From Rotaria socialis (Eukaryota > Rotifera > Eurotatoria > Philodinida > Philodinidae), in NCBI GenBank assembly GCA_905331475.1, contig CAJNYU010002815.1, positions 1 to 64,000 of the forward strand: a stretch of 64,000 bases of DNA. Direction: 5' to 3'. Of the stretch, positions 45,894 to 56,508 are shown piece by piece (position 1 is the stretch's first letter; every line of letters begins with the position of its first letter). Below the pieces are notes generated by a model, which saw nothing but the letters and a program-made list of their open reading frames with translations, was not told where the DNA came from and did not search any database. The position numbers and the translations under genes were made by a program.

Positions 45894-47616
45894 TCAATTA
45901 TCATCTGAAGAATACAAAATATATTATTCGTGTTGAATAAACAAAATAAATCTCACATTCGTCCTGTTCGCGTTTATGGTGACCATGATGTCTGTGGTGA
46001 CCATGACGCTCATGAGCGAAATCACCGCGATTTTCAACACTAGAGTCATCACCTCCACGGTTAAAACCAAAGTCATCACCACCACGGTTGAAACCAAAGT
46101 CATTACCCCCGCGGTCAAAACCAAAGTCATCACCACCACGGTTGAAACCAAAGTCATTACCCCCGCGGTCAAAACCAAAGTCATCACCTCCACGGTTAAA
46201 ACCAAAGTCATCACCACCACGGTTAAAACCAAAACCATCGTCTGTACCATCTCTGAAACCACCTGTTGCGCCTCCAAAATCAGTCCAAGGGTCATCTTCA
46301 TCAAAATCTTCGATCGCACGATTTTCACCGTAATCATCATCGTCGTTGTTTCTATTATTTTGGTAATCGGTTGCATCATCTTTATCCCAATGATCTTGCC
46401 CAAAATCATCGGTGGGAATCTTGCGTATGGTCCACACGTCAAAGCAGAGATTAGAATCAGTCAGATAATCGTATGGAATATAACAATATCCGTGATCACC
46501 CTAAAAAGGTGTGAATATATTTTACAATAATTTCTCAATGTATTCGACAGTATATATAGAATTAATACAACAAATTTAACTTCAGCTTCAGTCAAATCAA
46601 AAATGAGTCACTATATGAAATCAGAAAGTGATTTTTCTTTTGAGTGTTTGATATTTGTGTACAAAACTTTTTATTCTCCACCATTCTAAATGACCACATC
46701 TTATTTCCTCACCCAACTAGTTCCCCATGAATTTCGAACAATAAACGCTTGTGATTGATCACTATAACCGACTGCCAACAGTGCATGACTAAAAGTAAAA
46801 AGTATAGGCTTCATGCTTCTCTACTATTTAAAAACGGATACCTGCCGTCTGATTGCCGACTACGATCAGAATAACTGGGCATTGGCACAACACCTGTTGT
46901 AGCGGCTTTGTCAAATGATGTGAATAGACGCAGTCCAAATGCAAATGGAAAACCTTGAGCAAGACATGATTTCATTTCGTGCAAATCAATTTTGATTTGA
47001 AGTGCTTCTGTAATTTTGTGATGCTGGGCTCCTGCATAAGCTTGATCGCTTGGGCGGGCGTTAACCATTGATATGTCGTACGGCCATATTGATTCGAGAC
47101 AGGTACCAAATTCTTCAAGTGCCTCAATACCATTCGTCATTGAGCAACCCGAATCACTAACATTTGATGATCCACTTCCCTTGACACGCGCATTATAGTA
47201 GATAAATAAGCGGCTCACGTCAATATTTTGACCATGTTGTTTCTTTGTCAAATACTCATAAGCACCTAATAATGAGAAAACAAAAACTTAGGATAATAAA
47301 AATCAATTTCTCACCTGCTAATGCATTTCCCGCGCTGAGAAGAAAATGAAATAAACAAACATATATTATATTCATGAGTAGTGATGATAAATCAAGTATT
47401 CTATTACCAACTGCCAATTCTCGATTGATCTTCGACGTCTGTCATGTCGTTTCGAAGATCAGCTTTGGGTGGAAGCTGTTCAGGACTGTAGATTAGATGA
47501 TCGGTAAATGCTTGACATAAATGTTTCTTCTGTGGCAAATGATTTGAAGGGAAAATACCGTTGATACGACATTTTCGACCCAAGAATTTGTTCAGTAAAT
47601 ATGTTTTGATTGGCAT
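45894..47616 (-). CDS. papain-family (C1A) cysteine protease with repetitive acidic/Gly and His-rich tail (6 exons)
   Basis: Exons 47616-47408, 47334-47315 (20 nt), 47265-46842, 46788-46713, 46500-45957 and 45904-45894 give 427 residues in phase. If the last intron is not used, the frame ends at 45901 with a slightly different tail. C1A features: oxyanion Gln64 and nucleophile Cys70 in DQSRIGSCAGNALAGAYEYL, His219 in SHALLAVGYSDQ, Asn237 in IVRNSWGTSWGDHGYCYIP. The Cys codon is split across intron 1 (TG/C). There is only a short stretch before the catalytic domain and no clear signal peptide or full pro-region. The tail has about seven 9-residue repeats of DDFGFNRGG/NDFGFDRGG (about 46020-46240) and ends in a His-rich HGHHRHHGHH segment, which could bind metal ions. 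Active-site residues are intact. Confidence 0.85.
46024..46240 (-). repeat. 27-bp coding tandem repeat (DDFGF(N/D)RGG)
   Basis: About seven near-identical 27-bp units on the minus strand inside exon 5 of the cysteine protease. Other-frame open stretches over this region are shadows of the repeat. Confidence 0.85.
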
Positions 47617-49920
47617 TTTTCAATGGCTACTGTAAAGTACATAAAATGCAGAAATGGAACAGAAATATCTATTATTTGATTCATAGAGGTGTTGGAGCTA
47701 AATTTCAATATCTAATATTCATTGTGTTTCGACCAGGTTTTGAATCTAAAACTTTGAAAATACTTAATACATTTGAAAAAGTGTAAGAATGATTATAGTT
47801 GAAGAATTTTCAAATTGTTTTAGCATTTCAAAAATTTCAGACTAGAACCTTGATCAAAACAAATAAACATTAAATATTCAGATTCAGCTCCGATACCTTT
47901 ATCAATCATACATGAATCAAAAACAAATTCTTTTTGTTCTGTTTTTACATTTGGTACATCTTACCAATATGTCGAGTAGATGCGTCTTGTCAATAACAAC
48001 ACTAATGTCGCCTATATATGTCAGTGCTGAAAATAAAGTAAATAATTTAAACAGCAAGAAAATGTTTTTTCTCGTTCTTTTTTCTTCTGTTTATTGATGA
48101 GTAACTTCTTCGGGGGCCTACTTCAATAAATTGGTCTACTGCTTTCCTCTTTTCTCTTAAATCGCTTCGAATCACCCTCATTCTCAAAAAAATTCATTTC
48201 TTTTTTTCTCGCTTTGACTCTTCTCTTCGGCTATACGATAACACACATTTTATTTCTTTCAATGAAGGCCATGGAATTGTGTCATGATGAATCATTACAA
48301 ACAAAATAACTGATTTCTACCTTTTAATGATTGTATCATAAAGAATGATTGTCTCTATACTTTTTCTATATTATTTCCAGCTTTCATAGATTAGGATTGA
48401 ATGTTTTCAATTGATTTAGTATTTGATTCTCTATAAAACTTATATAAATAAATTAATTAGAAAAAAATAACTATAGCAATATGACAAGCGAGCAATTTCA
48501 ATAGTTTTCGTGTAAAATCTTTTCTTCTTTTGTACGTCTTTGGGTTATCTGATATGGAAGTATATAGATAAATATGGTACCAACTATTTTTTTCAGAGCT
48601 TTAAAGTGCTATCTTATCATCAGTATGCTCAACAACTGTCATTGTGAAATTGTATTGCACGCTATAAATATGGCTTCCGTTTAAACAAAACATAAAATAT
48701 GGACTTTTATTTGAAATAAATAACGTTCATTTAGCATTTATATTAAATATAGTATAGTTTCAAAACGAAAGTTCTTGAACTTACTATTAAGTTTTAAAAC
48801 TATACAAAATAGATAATCAAGATTGTCTATATAGTTCGACATGAACAGACATAAATACGAGATAACTATACTTTGTCTTTGAAAGTTATCGATGTTGTAT
48901 GTGTGCATCCGCACTATAGTAGCTATTATGGGGTGCTTGTGATTTATGAACCATTTCTTCATCTTCATCTGCACCTACACCAACCCCACATCCTATACTT
49001 TGAATATTTTATTTTCCTATATTCTAATCCTCTGTTTGTGCTTATAAATTGTAATGCAATGTCCTGATGAGTGTTTTATTCTTAAACGGATAACATGATA
49101 TGTGTCGGCGATATTAAACTTAGTATTGGTTGAATTATTTTAATTCAACCACTTAATCTATAATTTGAAAGCAATATGACTTCGTCGATTTTATCGTTTG
49201 AAAAGAATTCACTGGCTTCATTGAATTCAAAACGAATGAGTACATATTTGACTGTTGAATAATATCAAGCACTAATGAAATAAAGCTGAGCTCCCGGATT
49301 CTTTAATAGAGAGACTCGGGAACCCTAAACTGAAATCTCTACTCAAGAGAGAATCAAACGATATCTAAATACCGGATAAGTCAGGTGTGGAGTGTAAATG
49401 AATTAAAGAAATAATTACTAACACCCACACTCTCATATAGTCAAATCTAGCAATATGGTTACAAAATGGCTGTGAACAATGTTCTTTTTCTAAATCGAAT
49501 CCCTTCGAAATTATAATGACTTATATGAATTCGTGTGAAGTCACTGTTATCTTTGTCAACATGTTTGAAAACGAAACTAGAATACAAGAAAAACACGATA
49601 GTTGGAAAAAACACAAATGAATCATATTTATTTGTTCTTAAAAGCTTCCAACATGAATATTGAAAGGAATGAAAAATTTTAAAAAGCAACGCTTTTTTAA
49701 CAATAATGTTGGGGATATATAAATAATCTGTTTTGCTCGAACACGCTGAAAAGAAATACTCCTATTACGCAAGCTTTGCTACGGGTATGTGAAAATTTAT
49801 CATTTCATTCCAACAAGAAATATGTGTGGCCTCATAGATACTTTCGTGATCAATTTCGAGTATTTATAACCATTAAAAATAAATAAAGCAGATATTTTGC
49901 TGTGTTGAAACATTCCAACA
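47617..49920. other. gene-free region
   Basis: About 2.3 kb without a supportable gene. Contains the telomere-like palindrome 49383-49433 and a weaker GT/CA-rich stretch around 48895-48990. Confidence 0.45.
49383..49433. repeat. telomere-like palindrome (short)
   Basis: Left arm AGGTGTGGAGTGT, right arm ACACCCACACTCT around a loop of about 25 bp. Confidence 0.55.
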
Positions 49921-51480
49921 ATGATCGACAATATTGGAGAGTCAATAAAAATGGCAAAAATATTTTGTTTTGCTTCAGGTCAAACTCTGACTATTGATGA
50001 CGATAAAATCGGAAAAATCCCATATTTAGCTGCTCTTGTTTCCTCTGCGGATTGTTTTGAATCGGTATATGACGAGCATGGTTATTATAAACTCGATCTA
50101 CATATTGAATATAAATACTTCTCTTTCATTCTTGAGTCAATTTCATTCCATTCAGTTCGACAACTATTTACTCATTTACCTAAACAATATGATGTTATAC
50201 ATATTATTGCTCTTCTCGATTTCCTTGGTATTGGACCACAACCAGATCCTGCACTACGGGAGGTCGATAGCACTTTCTTTTCAAATTTAGTATTTAGTCC
50301 TTTCTTAGAAGGATATTTACTGCAAATTAGACCATCGGTAATTCAAGATATGGCCGTTCGATTTGCGATTGCAATGGCTAAAGAGGAATATAATTTTAAT
50401 GATCATAAAGTGATTGATCAAATATATTGGTTTATTATGTTTATTTTAAGCGCTTACAAATTATTTGGATCTCGTCTTCGTCATCATGTATATCAAATTG
50501 CTGAAAATTGTTTTTCTCTTTTCGAACCGTTGCTATTAAAACGTCTCAAGAAACTTATACAGAGAACACAGGAAGGTGAAAACAAATTCAGATCAATTAC
50601 CAACGAGAACGCCATTGATCCTGATGAAAATAGCGAATGTTCTTTAGAGCAAGCATGGGATATACCGTCTGACGATTGGTGCTGGTTCAGTAGATCAACA
50701 TTAAAAGAACGACAGGATTTAATTGCTAATCGCACATACACCAGCTATCACACGTATTGGATTTCGAGATCATCTCACTCGCAACAATATATTGAAGCAG
50801 CATCTCGACGTGTACTAGAGATCACTTACGAGCGTTTGCAAAGTGCAATATGTCAACGTGCATTAATAGCAATACATAACAGAAACAATTTCAATAAAAT
50901 CGTGGACAAGTGTGGCAATTTGCTGCTACCTTCGGGTTTAGGAAGCCGTACAGACTGCTTTGTCTTACCGAAAGAAGTAAGCGACATATGGAAACATGAG
51001 CAGATAGAGAAAGAAATACGTGAACTTATATTGGAAGAAATCTACCTATTGAAACCCAAACTAGAACAAAGACGAAATGAATTAGTGACACAAATAAGAG
51101 AGTATGATCAGAGTCAGGAAATACTAGATGAAGATGCATTTAATCCATTTCATCTGTATCTATTATTTCGATCAACTTTTGAGAGTTTACAAGAAGAAGC
51201 TTTATCTTATGTGCTCCTGCTCGATAACTTAAATCAAGGTTCAAGTACAGAAGAAGAAATATATCAGCGTGTACTGGATGGATTATACACTAACGCAAGG
51301 AAACAATTTATACAATGGTCGAGCATGCAAAAAACTATATGTAAACTGTATGATAAATTATCATCATGCCAGGAAACAATAAATATTGTTTCTATGATAC
51401 TAAATACTACATATCCAAAATATCAAATCCCAGTATATAAACCGTTACCAAAATGTCAACGTAAATACTCAATCCGCTAA
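49921..51480 (+). CDS. BTB/POZ-like domain protein, single exon
   Basis: 519 residues with no intron. Residues about 12-100 (KIFCFASGQTLTIDDDKIGK, IPYLAALVSS, YKLDLHIEYKYFSFILE, DVIHIIALLDFLGI) look like a T1/BTB-type fold: a short strand, a helix with a hydrophobic face, and a helix pair at the end. The remaining 400 residues are mostly helical, with charged stretches around 340-400, and match nothing I can name. BTB domains mediate oligomerisation or cullin-3 binding, but no partner is visible here. A second Met (MAKIFCF, residue 11) could be the true start. Lack of introns among intron-rich neighbours may mean a retrocopy or a family trait. Confidence 0.7.
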   Translation: MIDNIGESIKMAKIFCFASGQTLTIDDDKIGKIPYLAALVSSADCFESVYDEHGYYKLDLHIEYKYFSFILESISFHSVRQLFTHLPKQYDVIHIIALLDFLGIGPQPDPALREVDSTFFSNLVFSPFLEGYLLQIRPSVIQDMAVRFAIAMAKEEYNFNDHKVIDQIYWFIMFILSAYKLFGSRLRHHVYQIAENCFSLFEPLLLKRLKKLIQRTQEGENKFRSITNENAIDPDENSECSLEQAWDIPSDDWCWFSRSTLKERQDLIANRTYTSYHTYWISRSSHSQQYIEAASRRVLEITYERLQSAICQRALIAIHNRNNFNKIVDKCGNLLLPSGLGSRTDCFVLPKEVSDIWKHEQIEKEIRELILEEIYLLKPKLEQRRNELVTQIREYDQSQEILDEDAFNPFHLYLLFRSTFESLQEEALSYVLLLDNLNQGSSTEEEIYQRVLDGLYTNARKQFIQWSSMQKTICKLYDKLSSCQETINIVSMILNTTYPKYQIPVYKPLPKCQRKYSIR

Positions 51481-52806
51481 TTAACAATCTTTCAATTATA
51501 GCTATGCTTATTCACGAGATTTTAAACAACATTAATTTGAACATCGAATTGATGATTGTGCCTTTAGTATAACATCTTTTCGATCTTTTTTTTCTGAATA
51601 AATAAAACTATTTTATGAAGTGCTCAGTAGTGTGATTCAATTTAGAATATTAATACGATACATCTACATTCTCTTTTACATCGATGTCAATTGTTTCTTA
51701 TTGTAACAATGTGTACATTTTACTTCATAACGAAAGTAATAAAATATACGCGTGACTAGAAAAATGCCAACCAAACCAAATGGGAAAAATCAAGCTAAAA
51801 AGATTTTCTTTTCATCACTCTTCATTTCACAGAAGAATTAAAACACCAATGCTGCATAATAATCGATCAGAATCTGAAAATGAATTGATCGTGTCGGCTC
51901 TTTTCTTTTAGTCCACTAATACGATTCCTACTGCATGCGATGCAACCAAATCTAAAGTCAAATTGATAATGTTAACTATATAGTAGAGCTCGGATGAATG
52001 TATTTGTGTTTGTACTCTACGCATACTTTTCTGAGTATAAGTAAAAGTACCAGTAAAATTAATTTAAAATATATGACGAAAAATAAATGTACTTTATTTT
52101 ATAAATAAATAACACTGTTTCGATCATAACGTAAAAAAAGATTTTTCATAAAATAATAAATGAGTTATTAGATTTTTTCATTATGCTGTAAGAAAAATCA
52201 ATTTATTGTTGCATAACACTGTTAGTGTTTGTTCCTTGTTTTATTGCGATAGTCTTCATTGTATGACTATTTGGAGCTACTTGATCTGTTTTTTTTTACC
52301 AAGTCATAGCAATACAACTCTACGTATACGTCCTCGAAATCCATGAACAGATATATAAAGAAACAAGACATTCATCGCATTTCTTGTATACATCAATTCA
52401 TTTGTAGAAAGAAATATCGTGTCCGAATAGTCATAACCGACAATAGCATTTGTAAAAACTGAAAAGTACAACCGATTTGGTATAGTGCAGGCCAGAGCTC
52501 GGACAAAAATATTTACAAGTATTTTTACTTGTACTTTAAAACTTGTACTTATAGTTTTATTTGTCGCTGCGCACCTATATTTGTTTATATAACGGTGCTT
52601 TAGTACGAAAAAAGTAATTAGTTTGCACTTTACTTGATGCATCAGCACATAGTCGTGTCATTCATAGTGTTTCCTATCTCAAAAATGTTTTCAGGAACGC
52701 TATGGTATCATTTGCTTAAAACTTAAATAAAAATCATAATCTATAACTGTAACGTTTTTCTTTCGCCAGTAAGGAATACATGTAAAAATCGTCTATTATC
52801 ATTGTT
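51481..52806. other. gene-free region
   Basis: No gene recognised. The motif AGAGCTCGGA occurs at about 51987 and 52495, each followed by AGTA/ACTTGTAC-rich sequence, possibly ends of an unresolved repeat. Confidence 0.4.
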
Positions 52807-52856
52807 GGGTGTGGGTGTGGCTACAGATGCACACTGATCAAACACACCCATACCCT
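52807..52856. repeat. telomere-like palindrome at the LINE 5' side
   Basis: Left arm GGGTGTGGGTGTGG, right arm ACACACCCATACCC, loop about 22 bp. It lies less than 100 bp before the first recognisable LINE coding sequence. Confidence 0.65.
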
Positions 52857-52942
52857 CAGAATTTTAAAGCCACATCAAACGAACTATCTCAACCAGCAAC
52901 TAATAACTGGCCACACCGATTCTCCAACTACAAATGTCTATC

Positions 52943-55878
52943 ATGGCTAATACAAATTCACCGCATTTCAATAAATATAAATTCGCCGAATTAACGGACA
53001 AATTGTCACCTTATATCGATGATCTCTCGGATCACCAAAAACAAATTGGAATTGAAACTCTACAAGATTGTTGTTGAACCAGAAGTCTTCAAGACCTTTC
53101 ATTCTTATGGCAACAACAATATTGTCAACCAGAAATACCATTAACTTCTCTCTCAATTTTACATTATAATATACGTCTTTTTCATTCGAACCAAGCGAAT
53201 CTTGTCGAAATAGTAAATACTATCTCTCCAACAATAATATCTTTAAATGAACTTGGTACTGTGGTTCCGACGAAAACATTCAAACAACTTCTCTTCTCAT
53301 ACTATGTGTATGTGAAAGAAGGTACGAATTCTCACGGAGGTGTCGTACTTGCAATAAATAAAAAATTAAAATGCCAACCAATATCAATGAATGAACCAAG
53401 TATAATGGCAGTTTGCGTCATAATCGAGGATCACCTATTTATCGTAGGAAGTATTTATTCACCACCTACAGAATCACTACCATTAACAACTATGACAACA
53501 TTACTGAATGAATCAAGGAACTTGATCCTAGCAGGAGATTTCAATGCCAAACACATGGATTGGAAATGTCCTCAGGTGAACACAAAAGGAAGACTTTTAT
53601 CAACTCGACTCAACAAAAACAACTTGAACGTTCTCAATTCACGTACTAAAGCATCATTACGTTCTGATACAGCAATCGATCTGATAATTTCCGGTGAAAT
53701 CCCTGAAACATCTGAAAGTCAATGTCTACCATATGCAGGCAGTGATTGCCTACCGATACTGACAAAATTTTTCAATCTTAATATATCAATGGACAAGCAC
53801 TTCGTTCCTCGAACGTACTGGAAACTTTACTCGTCAATTCTCTCAATTCTTTATGATCAACTTCAAGCTGAACAAGAAATTCTACAGATGATATCCAACA
53901 ACTCTTTCCCTTGGTTTCTTATGTTTGAACAGTTTCTAGCTGCTCTCAAACTTGGAGTAACTATATGGAAAGAAGTAAAACGAAAACGACCATCCATTTC
54001 ACCATCAATATGAATGCTCCTTTAACACAAGCACTACTTACAAAATAGATATCGACATTCAAGAAATGAAGAAGTCAATTAAGATTACGCTCTTGGAATA
54101 CACTTGTCAAACATGAATTTCAAGCCTTAAGACAACGAAATTGGGAAGACTTCATGTCTAACGTCGCTTCTCCAAACTCAGTATAATTTTGGTGCACAGC
54201 GAAAAAGTTGATTAAAAAGAAATCAACGGATTTTTGTGCGTTAATAGATGGAAATACAACTCACAGATCCCCAACTGATATTATTAACTGCTTGAACCAA
54301 CAGTTTACTTGAAAAAGAAGCTGATGAACTATGGCAATTATATAGTAAGGCAGAAGAAGATGATATCCAACTTAGATTCAATCAATCTGATCTTCAATTT
54401 ACAGAACAAAATATTAGAAACACCATCCGATCATTAAAAAATAAAAACTCGTCTGGACTTGATCAAGTTTCTAACAAAATGGTAAAACTTTTACCAGTAC
54501 AATATCATATTGTTCTTGGTGAAGCATATTGGGGAAAAGAATGGAAAACTGCTCGAACCATTTGTCTAAACAAAAATGACAATCCAGCACCGACTACAAA
54601 TCAATTGCGCCCAATTTCAATGTTACCAACTTTCAGTAAAATCTATGAGAAATTATTTCTCCTTCGATTTCACAGTTGGTTTTCAAGAATGAATATTTAT
54701 CCGTTCAACAATCAGGTACAAGAGCTCATCAAGCGACAATATTTCGAGTCAACTACTTATTAGAACAACCATTTCAATCTATTCGATACAATTCTTTTTT
54801 GCCAGTCATTTATATTCATGTTTTACAAGCGTTCGACAATCTCTGGCATCAAGGATTGGTGTTAAAGCTGAAAAAACTTAATTGTCCTTCAGTCTACCTT
54901 GCATGGATTGTCAATTATTTCATCAATTGAACTCTCAAAATTGAGTACAATAATTCACAGTCGGCACCGATCAACGCCAGACGAGGTGCTTCCCAAGGGA
55001 GTTGTCTTGGCCCAATCATTTATATTATCAGTCATCATGATCTTCCCCTAGTTTTTGAAAATCCATCACATGCCCATGCATACGTAGACGATATTGCTAT
55101 TGTCTACACAGCTTCACTTCATCTAAAATATAAATTTCAAGTGCTCGAAATCGAAGAACGCATTCACAAGAAAATGCTAAAGTTGCTACATTACACGAAC
55201 ACATGGTATCAACATCTGAATCTGAAGAAGTCTGAATATGTTGTTTATCACAATTCCACTCAATGTTCAAAGTTAGAAATTTTCTATAACGAAGTGAAAA
55301 TATTATAAAAGAAAACTTTCAAATATCTTGACTTCTACATTGACGTGAAACTATCTTTTCGTACGATGATTGATGCACAATTTGTAAAATTAAGAAAATG
55401 ATATGCAATATTAAAATTCATACATCGACAATTTCCTTCATTCACAAAATTAAAGATCAAATTCTTCAACACATATATATGGCCTCACATGTACATGATG
55501 GCAACAATTTATTACCTTTTCACGAAAACCTGTAGTGAACGATTAACATCATTCTATCGAAGATGTCTAAGATTGATCCATTACTTATTTCTTTGTCCTA
55601 CAGAAGATTTACATCATCACTTCCACGTACTTACACTCGAGAAACGATACAAAAAATGTTTACTAAACCGTATGAAAAATATCCAACTATACGAACCATT
55701 GTTCATCGAATACGCGTTACAACATAAACACATATACAACATAGTTCATGAACATTATCGTATTAAACCACACCTTAAATATATGCCCACTGGACGACCA
55801 AGCAAAAGACTAACTTACTTTCTTAATAATGAGTGTCATACCTATTTTGATCATCTATTGGAATTTGCTCTTGATTAG
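52943..55878 (+). mobile_element. decayed non-LTR retrotransposon (APE endonuclease plus reverse transcriptase)
   Basis: Conceptual reading shows an apurinic-type endonuclease (LSILHYNIRLFHSNQAN, GTNSHGGVVLAI, LILAGDFNAKHMDW, SDTAIDLII, AGSDCLPI) followed by a reverse transcriptase (LRPISMLPTFSKIYEKL, GTRAHQATIFRVNYLL, LQAFDNLWHQG, GASQGSCLGPI, the AYVDDIAIV catalytic box) and a C-terminal region ending at 55878. Several in-frame stops (for example after LQDCC near 53073, after VNYFIN near 54930, and after NEVKIL near 55305) and frameshifts split it, so it is dead. Gene order fits jockey/CR1-type LINEs. No gag-like ORF, poly(A) or target duplication could be fixed. The 3' UTR probably continues past 55878. 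Confidence 0.88.
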
Positions 55879-56508
55879 ATCACTTTATTCTATTGCATAC
55901 ACTTTCTTTCATTCCTTTTGAACAACTAACTATTTTGGTACCTTAACTTCTTTCTTTTCTGCACATGTGAATATCGTTGTAAGATATGAAATAAGACGGA
56001 CAGCGCCACGTGGCGAATTCGTCATTAGAAATAAATAGAGCTTTATAAAAAAAGTCATAGAATCATATCGAAGGAGATTTTGATTCTTTCTTGTCTGCTT
56101 AAAATTTTCTAAAAATGTTCGTCCCGTCCCGCCCCACGCGGAGCTCTGGTTTATACTACGTGTAAAAATAAAAGCCAATATGATTTTCAATTGATTACTC
56201 AATTGGTACTCAAGAGATTACATTTTTATGCGTATTTAATAGCTTCACAACTCTTTTGAGCTGCATAGATATGGAGAAATTCAATATATACGATCAAATC
56301 AAATATCTATCAATTGTTCTTAAATAGCTATTAAATTCTTCTATAGTCATTCAAATACTTATTTAGTTGCTTATTTACGTCTAACACATGATCGTGAGAA
56401 TAGCTCTTAAAATAAGCGTTAAGTATTTATTGAAAGTTACTGGCTGTTTTCGAGCACAAGATTGAAAATTTGATTGTAAGTATCACTAATTGAAACAAAA
56501 ATATCTTA
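55879..56508. other. LINE 3' flank and unassigned sequence
   Basis: Probably begins with the LINE 3' UTR. It contains the GC-rich palindrome CGCCACGTGGCG at 56004-56015. No gene seen. Confidence 0.35.

Noticed and set aside
45976..46530. Plus-strand 184-codon frame rich in Thr/Val/Lys and a Pro/Ser/Lys-rich frame
   Set aside because: Shadows of the 27-bp repeat in the cysteine protease, whose minus-strand frame continues a proper C1A domain.
51987..52505. AGAGCTCGGA pair as TIRs of an element
   Set aside because: Both copies are in the same orientation and their flanks do not pair; possibly two unrelated insertions or a direct repeat.
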